Shown in pieces: positions 44,349-55,500 of a DNA stretch of 64,000 nucleotides; positions within the stretch are counted from its first letter, which is position 1, and each line of letters starts with the position of its first letter. This DNA is from Roseateles_C aquae (GTDB lineage: Bacteria; Pseudomonadota; Gammaproteobacteria; Burkholderiales; Burkholderiaceae_C): contig NZ_JAVXZY010000001.1 of the NCBI RefSeq assembly GCF_032337115.1, positions 682,001 to 746,000 of the forward strand. Reading direction: 5' to 3'. Made by a program: the position numbers and the translations under genes. The notes beneath the pieces were generated by a model. The model did not search any database. It saw nothing but the letters and a program-made list of their open reading frames with translations, and had not been told where the DNA came from.

Positions 44349-45863
44349 TCAAGGCAGGCACATCAGGCCGACATCGGCCCGGCCGCTGGCCGCGGTAATC
44401 AGGCCCAGCACACGCCCATGTTCAGGCGTCAGCATGTCCCAGCGCAGGCGCCAGGCCCAGTTGCCGCCGAGCACGCCGGGCACGTTCATGCGGTGTTCCC
44501 CGCCCAGGCCCAGCACGTCCTGCATCGGGAAGACCGCCATATTGGCCACGGAGTTGCAGCAGGCGCGGATCATGGCCCAGTGCACATCGTGCGCGCCGCA
44601 GGCCAGGTAGGCGCCGGCGAAGGCCCGCTCGCGAGCGCTGGCCTTGTGCCACCAGCCCAGCACCGTGTCGTTGTCGTGCGTGCCGGTGTAGGCCACGGCG
44701 GCGCGCGGCCACATCTGGGGCAGGAACTCGTGCTGGCCGTCACCGCCGAAGCCGAACTGCAGGATCTTCATGCCAGGGAAGCCACAGGCGTCGCGCAGCG
44801 CGTGAACATCGTCGGTGATGAAGCCCAGGTCCTCGGCCACGATGGGCAGCGGGCCCAGGGCCTTCTCGATGGCGTCGAACAGCGCCTTACCGGGACCGCT
44901 GCGCCAGACGCCTTGCTTGGCATCGGGGCTGCTGCCGGGGATCTCGTAGTAGCCGGCGAAGCCACGGAAGTGATCGATGCGGAAGACATCGGCGCTGCTG
45001 AGCGCCCGGCGCACGCGGGCGGTCCACCAGGCATAGTCCTCGGTGGCCATGCGGTCCCAGCGGTACAGCGGATTGCCCCAGCGCTGGCCGTCGGCCGACA
45101 TCGCATCGGGCGGCACGCCGGCCACCGTGACGGTCTGGAACTGCTCGTCCAGATCGTAAAGATCGGGGCGTGACCAGCAGTCGGCGCTGTCATGGGCGAC
45201 GAAGATCGGCAGATCGCCCATGATGCGCACGCCCCGCGCATTGGCATAGGTCTTCAGGCCGGCCACCTGCCAGTCGAAGCACCACTGGACGAAGCACCAG
45301 AAGGCGATCTCGGCGGCGTGCTCTTGGCGGGCGGCGGCCAGGGCAGCGGGCTCGCGGCGTGCCAGGTCTTGCGGCCACTGCCACCAGGGCTGCCCACCCA
45401 GCGGGTTGCGGATGGCCATGAAGAGGGCATAGTCGTCGAGCCAGTCGGACTGACTGGCGCACCAGGCGGCGAAGTCGGCCTGCTCCGAGGTACTGGCCTT
45501 GGCTCGGAAGCCGGCCTCGGCGATGCGCAGCTGCTGCTCGCGCCAGGGCAGCACGCGGCCGTAGTCCACGCGGCAGGCATCGAAGCCGTCCGCCGGCAGC
45601 TGCGTCGCGCTCATCCAGCCTTTGGCTACCAGGGGCTCGAACGCCACCATCCACGGGCTGCCCGCGAAGGCCGAGACGCCCTGGTAGGGGCTGTCACCGG
45701 GGCCGATCGGCGTCGAGGGCAGCCACTGCCAGAGGCCCTGGCCGGCCGACTGCAGCCAGTCCACATAGCGATAGGCATCGGGGCCAAAGTCGCCCATGCC
45801 ATGCGGGCCGGGCAGCGAGGTGATGTGCAGCAGCACACCGGCAGTGCGTTGATTGAGGTCCAT
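44349..45863 (-). CDS. malQ: 4-alpha-glucanotransferase (amylomaltase)
   Basis: The 504-residue cytoplasmic GH77 enzyme moves glucan segments between maltodextrins, releasing glucose and making longer chains for GlgP. Marks: AGVLLHITSLPGPHGMGDFG, WLPSTPIGPGDSPYQG, nucleophile Asp in FRIDHFRGFAGYYEIP, acid Glu in IVAEDLGFI and Asp in YTGTHDNDT. It is the last gene of the minus-strand operon glgP-glgB-glgX-malQ, 30 bases after glgX. Confidence 0.95.
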   Translation of the reverse strand: MDLNQRTAGVLLHITSLPGPHGMGDFGPDAYRYVDWLQSAGQGLWQWLPSTPIGPGDSPYQGVSAFAGSPWMVAFEPLVAKGWMSATQLPADGFDACRVDYGRVLPWREQQLRIAEAGFRAKASTSEQADFAAWCASQSDWLDDYALFMAIRNPLGGQPWWQWPQDLARREPAALAAARQEHAAEIAFWCFVQWCFDWQVAGLKTYANARGVRIMGDLPIFVAHDSADCWSRPDLYDLDEQFQTVTVAGVPPDAMSADGQRWGNPLYRWDRMATEDYAWWTARVRRALSSADVFRIDHFRGFAGYYEIPGSSPDAKQGVWRSGPGKALFDAIEKALGPLPIVAEDLGFITDDVHALRDACGFPGMKILQFGFGGDGQHEFLPQMWPRAAVAYTGTHDNDTVLGWWHKASARERAFAGAYLACGAHDVHWAMIRACCNSVANMAVFPMQDVLGLGGEHRMNVPGVLGGNWAWRLRWDMLTPEHGRVLGLITAASGRADVGLMCLP

Positions 45864-45893
45864 AGCGGGAAGTCTCTTACAAAAGCTGAAAAC

Positions 45894-48041
45894 TCAGAGC
45901 GACTGCAGCAGCCAGAGGCTGTGGGCCGGCACGCACCAGCCCTCATCACCGGCGCGAACGGATGCCGCCTGCCCGGTGGGGGCGCTGCTGTCGAGCAGGC
46001 CCTGCCACTGCCAGCCGGCTGCCACGGCCGGCGCCTGGAAGCGGCGCTCCACGCCGTCCGGGTTGAACAGCAACAGGAGCTTGTCAGACGCAGCCGAGCT
46101 GCCATGGGCCGGACGGATCAGGCAGGCCAGTGCGCCGTCCTCGCCATGGTGCCAGTCCTGCACCTGCATCTCGTGGCCGGCGGGCGTCAGCCAGGTCAGA
46201 CAGGCCAGGCCGACCGCGCCCTGCCCCGCCGTGGCGAACCACTGCTCGTGGCGCAACAGCGCATGGCTGCGCCGCAGGGTCGCCACATGGCCGACGAAGG
46301 CCTGCAGATCGTCGCGCCCTTGGCTCCAATCCAGCCAACCCAGCGGGTTGTCCTGGCAGTAGGCGTTGTTATTGCCTTGCTGGCTGTTGGCCAGTTCGTC
46401 GCCGGCATTGAGCATGGGCGTGCCCTGGGCCAGCAGCAGCGTGGCGAGCATGGCACGCCGGACGCGATCGCGAGTGGCCACAATCGCTGCGGTGGCACCC
46501 TCGCCTTCATGGCCGAAGTTGTGCGCCAGCTCGCCATCGCGGCCGTCACGATTGCCCTCGCCATTGGCGTGGTTGTGCTTGCCGCTGTAGCTGAGCAGGT
46601 CGTGCAGCGTGTAGCCGTCATGCACGGCGATGAAATTCACCGAGGCCATCGGCAAGCGCTGGGCATGATGAAACACATCACTGGAGGCGCTGAAGCGGCG
46701 GGCGAACTCGCCGCGGCTGATCGCGTGGCCCAGCCGCGGCTGGGTGGCCTCGGCACCGAGCCAGTAGCCGCGCACCGCATCGCGGAACTTGTCGTTCCAT
46801 TCCATGAAGCGGCCGGGAAAGCGGCCCAGCTGATAACCGTCATAGCCCGCGTCCCAGGGCTCGGCAATCAGATGCACGCCGGCCAGCACCGGATCCTGGC
46901 GCAGCGCGGTGAAAAAGGCCGCATGCGGATCAAAGCCCTGCATGCCGCGACCCAGCACCGGCGCAAGGTCGAAGCGGAAGCCGTCCACGCCCATTTCCTG
47001 CACCCAGAAGCGCAGCGAATCGAGCACGAACTGCGTCACCCGTGGGTGCTGGACGTTCAGCGTGTTGCCGCAGCCGCTGAGGTTCTCGGCGCGGCTGGCA
47101 TCGTCGGGCACATGGCGGTAGTAGCTGCGGTTGTCCAGGCCGCGCCAGGACAGCGTCGGGCCGCACTCATTGCCCTCGGGCGTGTGGTTGTAGACCACGT
47201 CCAGCACCACCTCCAGGCCGGCGGCATGCAAGGCCTCGACCATGGCGCGGAACTCGGCCGCCACGGCGGCGGGATCGTGCCGCGCGGCCGCACTGGCCAG
47301 GCGAGGATCAGGCGCGAAGAAGCCCAGGCTGTTGTAGCCCCAGTAGTTGCGCAGCCCCTTGTCGGCCAGGTGCGGCTCATCGATGGCGTAATGCACCGGC
47401 AGCAGCGACAGCGTGCTGATACCCAGGCGCTTGAAGTGCGCAATCGACGCCGGGTGGGCCAGGCCTGCATAGCTGCCACGCGAGGCAGCGGGAACTTCCG
47501 GGTGCTGAGCCGAGAAGCCTTTGACATGCACCTCGTAGAGCAGCAGATCGGCCGCCGCATGGCGCGGGGCCGAGGCGCGCGGGCTCGGGCCGAGCAGCGG
47601 CGCGGCCACGCGGGCTTTGAGCGCATGCAAGGCGTTGTCACGCGTATCAAAGCTGCGCGGCCCGTCCGGGTGGCCCAGTTCATAGCCATGGTGCTCGGCG
47701 CGCCAGCTGAAGTGACCGACGATTTCCCGGGCATAGGGATCGAGCAGGAGCTTGTTCGGATTGAAGCGATGGCCGCGCTCCGGCGCATAAGGCCCATGGG
47801 CGCGCAGGCCATAGACCAGGCCGGTACCGACGCCCGGCAGGAAACCGTGGAAGACACCGTCGTGCGGCCCATACAGGGCATAGCGGCGCAACTCCCGCTG
47901 CCCGGCGGCGTCGAACACGCAGAACTCCAGACGCTCGGCGTGTTCCGAAAACACCGCGATATTGAGGCCGCCGTCGCGCACCGTGGTGCCCAGCGGTTCG
48001 CTGCGCCCAGGTGCCAGATGCGTAGGAAGTGAACTGTTCAT
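45894..48041 (-). CDS. glgX: Glycogen debranching enzyme GlgX
   Basis: The 715-residue cytoplasmic GH13 isoamylase-type enzyme removes short alpha-1,6 side chains left by GlgP. A CBM48-like N-terminal domain (GLNIAVFSEHAERLEFCVFD) leads into the barrel: VLDVVYNHTPEGNE, nucleophile Asp in FRFDLAPVLGR, acid Glu in LIAEPWDAG and FIAVHDGYTLHDL. The GlgX mark NNAYCQDNPLGWLDW is also present. Its start overlaps the glgB stop by four bases. Confidence 0.95.
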   Translation of the reverse strand: MNSSLPTHLAPGRSEPLGTTVRDGGLNIAVFSEHAERLEFCVFDAAGQRELRRYALYGPHDGVFHGFLPGVGTGLVYGLRAHGPYAPERGHRFNPNKLLLDPYAREIVGHFSWRAEHHGYELGHPDGPRSFDTRDNALHALKARVAAPLLGPSPRASAPRHAAADLLLYEVHVKGFSAQHPEVPAASRGSYAGLAHPASIAHFKRLGISTLSLLPVHYAIDEPHLADKGLRNYWGYNSLGFFAPDPRLASAAARHDPAAVAAEFRAMVEALHAAGLEVVLDVVYNHTPEGNECGPTLSWRGLDNRSYYRHVPDDASRAENLSGCGNTLNVQHPRVTQFVLDSLRFWVQEMGVDGFRFDLAPVLGRGMQGFDPHAAFFTALRQDPVLAGVHLIAEPWDAGYDGYQLGRFPGRFMEWNDKFRDAVRGYWLGAEATQPRLGHAISRGEFARRFSASSDVFHHAQRLPMASVNFIAVHDGYTLHDLLSYSGKHNHANGEGNRDGRDGELAHNFGHEGEGATAAIVATRDRVRRAMLATLLLAQGTPMLNAGDELANSQQGNNNAYCQDNPLGWLDWSQGRDDLQAFVGHVATLRRSHALLRHEQWFATAGQGAVGLACLTWLTPAGHEMQVQDWHHGEDGALACLIRPAHGSSAASDKLLLLFNPDGVERRFQAPAVAAGWQWQGLLDSSAPTGQAASVRAGDEGWCVPAHSLWLLQSL

Positions 48042-50266
48042 GAGGGAGTGGCGGTGGGTTCAAGCGGCGACACGCGAGGCTGATCGACGGGCGCCAACAT
48101 CAGCGTGGCCAGCGGCGGCAGCAGCAGGCTGATGGCGCCCTCCTGCACCGGCAGCTCGGCCTGCAGATTGCCCTGATTGCTGCCGCCGTAGATCTCGGCA
48201 TCGGTATTCAAGACCTCGCGCCAGGCGCCGTGCCCGTCAGGCACCGGCAGCCGGTAACCCGGCCGCGGCACCGGCGTGAAATTGCAGATGACGATGGTCT
48301 CCTCACCTTTGCCATCGCCCTTGGCATCGCGACGGAGCCAGGCAAAGACCGAGTGATCGCGGTCCTCGCTGATCAGCCATTCAAAGCCGGCCGCCTCGCA
48401 GTCCAGGCGGTGCAGGCTGGGGCGTTCGCGGTACAGCCGGTTCAGATCGCGCACCAGGCGCTGCACGCCGGCATGGCGCGCATCGTCGAGCAGCTGCCAG
48501 GGCAGACTGGCGTCGTGGTTCCACTCGCTGGCCTGGGCGAACTCCTGGCCCATGAACAGCAGCTTCTTGCCCGGATGGCCCCACATGAAGCCGTAATAGG
48601 CGCGCAGAGTGGCGAACTGCTGCCAGGCCGTCGGATCCTTAGGGTCACCGGGCATCTTGCCCAGCATCGAGCCCTTGCCGTGAACGACCTCGTCATGCGA
48701 GATCGGCAGCACGAAGTTCTCGCTGAAGGCGTAGACCAGGCCGAAGCTGATCTTGTCGTGGTGCCATTTGCGGTGGATGGGGTCTTCGTGGATGTAGCGC
48801 AGCGTGTCGTTCATCCAGCCCATATTCCATTTGTAGTGGAAGCCCAGTCCGCCGGCGCCGGTCGGGGCGCTGACGCCAGGAAAGCTGGTCGACTCCTCGG
48901 CCACCGTGATGGCGCCGGGCAGCTCGCGGCCCAGGGTCTCGTTGATGCGTTTGAACAGCGCGATCGCTTCCAGGTTCTCGCGGCCGCCCTGCGCATTGGG
49001 CAGCCACTCGCCGGCCGGGCGCGAATAGTCGCGGTACAGCATCGAGGCCACCGCATCAACGCGCAGGCCGTCAACGCCCCAGCATTCGCCCCAGTACAGC
49101 GCACTGCCGGCCAGGAACTGCGCCACCTCGTGGCGGCCGAAGTTGTAGATCAGCGTGTTCCAGTCGCGATGAAAACCCTCGCGCGGGTCGGCATACTCGT
49201 ACAGCGCCGTGCCGTCGAACTGCGCCAGGCCATGGGCATCGCTGGGGAAGTGGGCCGGCACCCAGTCCAGCAGCAGCCCCAGGCCCTGCTGGTGGCAGGC
49301 GGCCACAAAACGCGCAAAGCCTTCCGGCGGGCCGAAGCGGGCCGAGGGGGCGAACAGGCCCAGGGTCTGGTAGCCCCAGGAGCCGTCAAACGGGTGTTCG
49401 CTGATCGGCAGCAACTCCAGATGGGTGAAGCCGAGGTCGGCGGCGTAGGCCGGCAGCGTCGCCGCCAGCTCGTCCCAGCTCGGCCAGGCGCCATCGCTGC
49501 GCCGCCAGGACGCCGCATGCACCTCGTAGATGCTGATCGGCGCATCGCGGCGGTTGGCGGCCGCGCGCACGGCCGGCAGGGGCAAGGCATTGGGCAGCGC
49601 GGCGACCACGCTGGCCGTCTCCGGGCGCAGCTGGGCGGCGCGGGCATAGGGGTCGGCCTTCAGCGGCAGCAGCCGGCCATCGGCGGCCAGCAGCTCGTAT
49701 TTGTAGAGGTCACCGACGGCGGCGTGCGGCACAAAGATTTCCCACACGCCGGCCTGATGGCGCCGCCGCATCGCATGGCGGCGGCCATCCCAGTTGTTGA
49801 AGCTGCCGACCACGCTGACCCTGGCCGCATTCGGCGCCCAGACGGCAAAACGCACGCCGCTCACGCCGTCGATCAGGAGCGGCTGCGCACCGAGCAGCTG
49901 CCAGGGCCGCGGATGGCCGCCCTGGGCGAACAGGGTCAGGTCTTGCTCGTCCAGCAAGGGGCCAAAGGCATAGGCGTCGGCATAGTGCTCAGGCTGCTCT
50001 TGCTCGGCCGACCAGCGCACGGCCAGCCGGTAGCCGAAGCGCTTGCGGCGCCGCGGCACCGTGGCCTCGAACAGCCCATCACCAGCCTGCTGCAGCTCGA
50101 CCAGCACCTTGCCGCTGGCCGCCTCGATCAGACTGACCGCCGTTGCGCCGGGCAGCAGGGCGCGCATCTGCAGCCGCCCCTGCCCGTCGGCATGCAGGCC
50201 GAGCACGGCAAAGGCGTCGCCGTGCCGGCCTTCGATCAGCGCTGCGCGTTCGCTGGGAGCCCGCAT
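48038..50266 (-). CDS. glgB: 1,4-alpha-glucan branching enzyme
   Basis: The 742-residue cytoplasmic GH13 enzyme forms alpha-1,6 branches. It is the long form with two N-terminal beta domains (RHGDAFAVLGLHADGQGRL, then a CBM48 near VRFAVWAPNAARVSVVGSFN). Barrel marks: nucleophile Asp in GLRVDAVASMLYRDYSR, acid Glu in VAEESTSFPGVS and ISHDEVVHGKGSM. It lies six bases after glgP and overlaps glgX, so a branching enzyme is co-expressed with degrading enzymes. No glgA or glgC is in the window. Confidence 0.95.
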   Translation of the reverse strand: MRAPSERAALIEGRHGDAFAVLGLHADGQGRLQMRALLPGATAVSLIEAASGKVLVELQQAGDGLFEATVPRRRKRFGYRLAVRWSAEQEQPEHYADAYAFGPLLDEQDLTLFAQGGHPRPWQLLGAQPLLIDGVSGVRFAVWAPNAARVSVVGSFNNWDGRRHAMRRRHQAGVWEIFVPHAAVGDLYKYELLAADGRLLPLKADPYARAAQLRPETASVVAALPNALPLPAVRAAANRRDAPISIYEVHAASWRRSDGAWPSWDELAATLPAYAADLGFTHLELLPISEHPFDGSWGYQTLGLFAPSARFGPPEGFARFVAACHQQGLGLLLDWVPAHFPSDAHGLAQFDGTALYEYADPREGFHRDWNTLIYNFGRHEVAQFLAGSALYWGECWGVDGLRVDAVASMLYRDYSRPAGEWLPNAQGGRENLEAIALFKRINETLGRELPGAITVAEESTSFPGVSAPTGAGGLGFHYKWNMGWMNDTLRYIHEDPIHRKWHHDKISFGLVYAFSENFVLPISHDEVVHGKGSMLGKMPGDPKDPTAWQQFATLRAYYGFMWGHPGKKLLFMGQEFAQASEWNHDASLPWQLLDDARHAGVQRLVRDLNRLYRERPSLHRLDCEAAGFEWLISEDRDHSVFAWLRRDAKGDGKGEETIVICNFTPVPRPGYRLPVPDGHGAWREVLNTDAEIYGGSNQGNLQAELPVQEGAISLLLPPLATLMLAPVDQPRVSPLEPTATPS

Positions 50267-50272
50267 AGAGAT

Positions 50273-52777
<2,505 letters not shown>

Positions 52778-52945
52778 AGGGCTTGCATCAATGGGCCGAA
52801 GGCAGAGGCTCCCGCAAGATTCAGAACAGCCCGCGCCAGGGGGCGCAGACCCGTCTTGAGGGATTCACTCTCGGGCCAGGCCGGGAGCACAACAGCCGCA
52901 GCGGCGGCAGCGATGTGCAAAGTATCGCGCCAAGACGGACTTTTG

Positions 52946-52960
52946 TGTAGTTTCACTACA
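52946..52960. promoter_or_regulatory. Perfect operator palindrome TGTAGT-TTC-ACTACA
   Basis: A perfect 6-3-6 inverted repeat lies about 13 to 27 bases downstream of the predicted glgP transcription start, a position where a bound repressor would block elongation or clearance. Confidence 0.7.
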
Positions 52961-52979
52961 TCGGGTGAACCCTAGTTCG

Positions 52980-53009
52980 ATTGTAAGACATTGATTTTTA
53001 ATGAATCAA
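52980..53009 (-). promoter_or_regulatory. Promoter of the glgP-glgB-glgX-malQ operon
   Basis: Read on the minus strand, TTGATT (53009-53004) and TACAAT (52985-52980) are spaced by 18 bases. The start of transcription should be near 52973, leaving a leader of about 195 bases before the glgP ATG. Confidence 0.65.
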
Positions 53010-53032
53010 ACGCAGAACACCAGGGCACGCGC

Positions 53033-53070
53033 CGTTGTTAAACTACATTCAAGTCTGTATATTCTCTACA
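53033..53070 (+). promoter_or_regulatory. Promoter and two operator copies upstream of malK
   Basis: TTGTTA (53035-53040) and TATATT (53058-53063) are 17 bases apart. CGTTGT-TAA-ACTACA (53033-53047) covers the -35 box and TGTATA-TTC-TCTACA (53056-53070) covers the -10 box; both are imperfect versions of the palindrome at 52946-52960. Binding at either would block the promoter. Confidence 0.7.
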
Positions 53071-53186
53071 AACAAAGCGTTCAGCGCGTCGGCTGAATGC
53101 CGCCGGCAGCCCGCACAGCAGCCGGCGCCCCATCCGAACCCGAGACAAGCCCTGGCGCCTGAGGCGCCACGGCGAAAGGCACAGAA

Positions 53187-54305
53187 GTGGCGGACGTCCA
53201 ACTCAAAGCCGTGGCCAAGGCCTACGGCGACATCAAGATCCTGCACGGCATCGATCTGGAGATTCGCGATGGCGAGTTCATGGTCTTTGTCGGCCCCTCG
53301 GGTTGCGGCAAATCGACCCTGCTGCGCAGCATTGCCGGCCTGGAAGACATCACCGGCGGCGAGCTGCGCATCGGCGGCCGCCTGGTCAACGATGTGCCGC
53401 CGGCCGAGCGCGGCATTGCCATGGTGTTCCAGTCCTATGCGCTGTACCCGCATATGAATCTGTTCGACAACATGGCATTCGGCCTCAAGCTGGCCAAGGT
53501 GCCGAAGGACGAAATCGCCACCGCGGTGCACAACGCCGCCCGGATCCTGCATATCGAACACCTGCTCGACCGCAAGCCCAAGGATCTCTCCGGCGGCCAG
53601 CGCCAGCGCGTGGCCATCGGTCGCGCCATCGTGCGCAAGCCCGAGGTCTTTCTGTTCGACGAACCGCTGTCCAATCTCGATGCCGCGCTGCGCGTGCGCA
53701 TGCGCTACGAGTTCGCCAAGCTGCACGAAGAGCTGAAGACGACCATGGTCTACGTGACCCACGATCAGGTCGAGGCGATGACCCTGGCCGACCGCATCGT
53801 CGTGCTCTCGGCCGGCAAGATCGAGCAGGTCGGCTCACCGCTGGAACTGTACGAACACCCCTGCAATGTCTTTGTGGCCGGCTTTATCGGCAGCCCCAAG
53901 ATGAACTTCCTGAGTGGCGAGCTGGAGGCGATCGCGGCAGACCATGCACTCATCAAGCTGGCCGACGGGCTGACGTTGCAGGCGCTCGTGGATGCCAGCA
54001 GCGCGCGTGTCGGCGACCGGGTCACCGTTGGCGTGCGGCCCGAACACATCCGTCTTGGGGGTGAGCGCAATGTGCTGCAAAGCACGGTGGCCTTTGTCGA
54101 ATCACTGGGCGGCACGACCTTTGCCTACTGCCCCTACCCCGGCCTTGAAGAGCCGCTGACCTGCCAGTTCGAAGGCCGCAATGGCTGCGACCGCCTGCGC
54201 AGCGGTACCGCGCTGGCCCTGCAGTTCCCGCCCGAGGCGCTCTATCTCTTCGATGCCCAGGGCCAGGCGTTTCGCCGCCTCGCGGCGCCGGAGCTGGCGG
54301 CATGA
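53187..54305 (+). CDS. malK: Maltodextrin ABC transporter ATP-binding subunit
   Basis: The 372-residue cytoplasmic ATPase powers the MalFG permease. It starts at a GTG with AAAGG upstream. Walker A is GPSGCGKS (36-43), the Q-loop is FQSYALYPHM, the ABC signature LSGGQ is at 134-138, Walker B is FLFDEP (Asp158-Glu159) and the switch His192 is in VTHDQ. The C-terminal third is an OB-fold regulatory region as in MalK/UgpC. Its stop overlaps the malE start by four bases. Confidence 0.93.
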   Translation: MADVQLKAVAKAYGDIKILHGIDLEIRDGEFMVFVGPSGCGKSTLLRSIAGLEDITGGELRIGGRLVNDVPPAERGIAMVFQSYALYPHMNLFDNMAFGLKLAKVPKDEIATAVHNAARILHIEHLLDRKPKDLSGGQRQRVAIGRAIVRKPEVFLFDEPLSNLDAALRVRMRYEFAKLHEELKTTMVYVTHDQVEAMTLADRIVVLSAGKIEQVGSPLELYEHPCNVFVAGFIGSPKMNFLSGELEAIAADHALIKLADGLTLQALVDASSARVGDRVTVGVRPEHIRLGGERNVLQSTVAFVESLGGTTFAYCPYPGLEEPLTCQFEGRNGCDRLRSGTALALQFPPEALYLFDAQGQAFRRLAAPELAA

Positions 54306-55486
54306 GGTCCGCGCTCGCAATCGCTCTGAGCCTGCTGCTGGCGCCTGCGGCCCAGGCACAAACCAGCGCCAAGCTGCTGGTCTGGATCAATGGCGACAAG
54401 GCCTACAACGGGCTGCAAAAGGTCGGCAACGCCTTCGAGCAGGCTTCCGGCGTCAAGGTCGTGGTTGAGCACCCGGTTGACGCGCCCGAGAAGTTCACCC
54501 AGGCCGCCGGCGCCGGCAAGGGCCCGGACATCTTCTGCTGGCCACACGACCGCATTGGCGAGTGGGCCAAGGCCGGCCTGCTGACCGCCATCCGCCCCGG
54601 CAAGAAGCTGCGCGAAGAAAACGAGGAGGCCGCCTGGAAGGCCATGGCCTATCGCGGCAAGCTGTGGGGCTATCCGATTGCCATCGAAACCACGGGCCTG
54701 ATCTACAACAAGGCCCTGGTGCCCAAGCCGCCCGCCAGCTTCGACGCACTGATCGCCCTCGACAAGCAGCTGCAGTCACAAGGCAAGCACGCCATCCTGT
54801 GGGACTACAACAAGAGCTTCTTCAGCTGGCCGCTGCTGGCCGGCGCAGGCGGCCAGATCTTCGGCCGTGATGCCGCCGGCGAATACGACGCGAGCGCCGT
54901 TGGCGTCAACAACGCCGGCGCACTGGCCGGCGCCCAGATGCTGGAGCGCCTGATCAAGCAAGGCCATATGCCCAAGGGCGCGCGCTATGCCGAGATGGAG
55001 ACCGGCTTCGCCCGCGGCCAGGTGGCAATGATGATTTCCGGCCCCTGGGCCTGGGACAACGCCCGCCGCGCCCAGATCGACTTTGGTGTGGCGCCCATTC
55101 CGGCCGTTGTTGCCGGCCAGCCCTCCAAGCCCTTTGTCGGCGTGCTGGGCTGCATGGTCTCGGCCCCCAGCCGCAACAAGGACATCGCCGTCGAGTTCAT
55201 CGAGAACCATCTGATGCGCCCCGCGGCGCTCAAGCTGCTCGACGACGATGTGCCGATCGGCGTGCCCGCCAACAAGGCCTTCTACGCCGCGCTGGCCGTG
55301 AACCCCTTGATCAAGGCCAGCATGGACAACGCCCGCGCCGGCGAACCGATTCCCAATGTGCCCGAAGTCGGTCGCTTCTGGACCGCCATGGACGCCGCCC
55401 TGGAGGCCATCACCAACGGCCTGCAGACGCCCAAGGACGCCCTCGACGGCGCCGCCGGACGCATGCTGCTGAAGCAGGCGAAGTGA
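54302..55486 (+). CDS. malE: Maltose/maltodextrin-binding periplasmic protein
   Basis: The 394-residue protein has a signal peptide cut near AAQAQ and a family 1 binding fold very like MalE: LLVWINGDKAYNGL, VVEHPVDAPEKFTQAAGAGK, GPDIFCWPHDRIGEWAKAG, YPIAIETTGLIYNKAL and the late PNVPEVGRFWTAMDAALEAI. It captures maltodextrins made by the secreted glucanases and delivers them to MalFGK. It is coupled to malK by overlap and is 14 bases before malF. Confidence 0.95.
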   Translation: MRSALAIALSLLLAPAAQAQTSAKLLVWINGDKAYNGLQKVGNAFEQASGVKVVVEHPVDAPEKFTQAAGAGKGPDIFCWPHDRIGEWAKAGLLTAIRPGKKLREENEEAAWKAMAYRGKLWGYPIAIETTGLIYNKALVPKPPASFDALIALDKQLQSQGKHAILWDYNKSFFSWPLLAGAGGQIFGRDAAGEYDASAVGVNNAGALAGAQMLERLIKQGHMPKGARYAEMETGFARGQVAMMISGPWAWDNARRAQIDFGVAPIPAVVAGQPSKPFVGVLGCMVSAPSRNKDIAVEFIENHLMRPAALKLLDDDVPIGVPANKAFYAALAVNPLIKASMDNARAGEPIPNVPEVGRFWTAMDAALEAITNGLQTPKDALDGAAGRMLLKQAK

Positions 55487-55500
55487 GCCGGGAGATCATC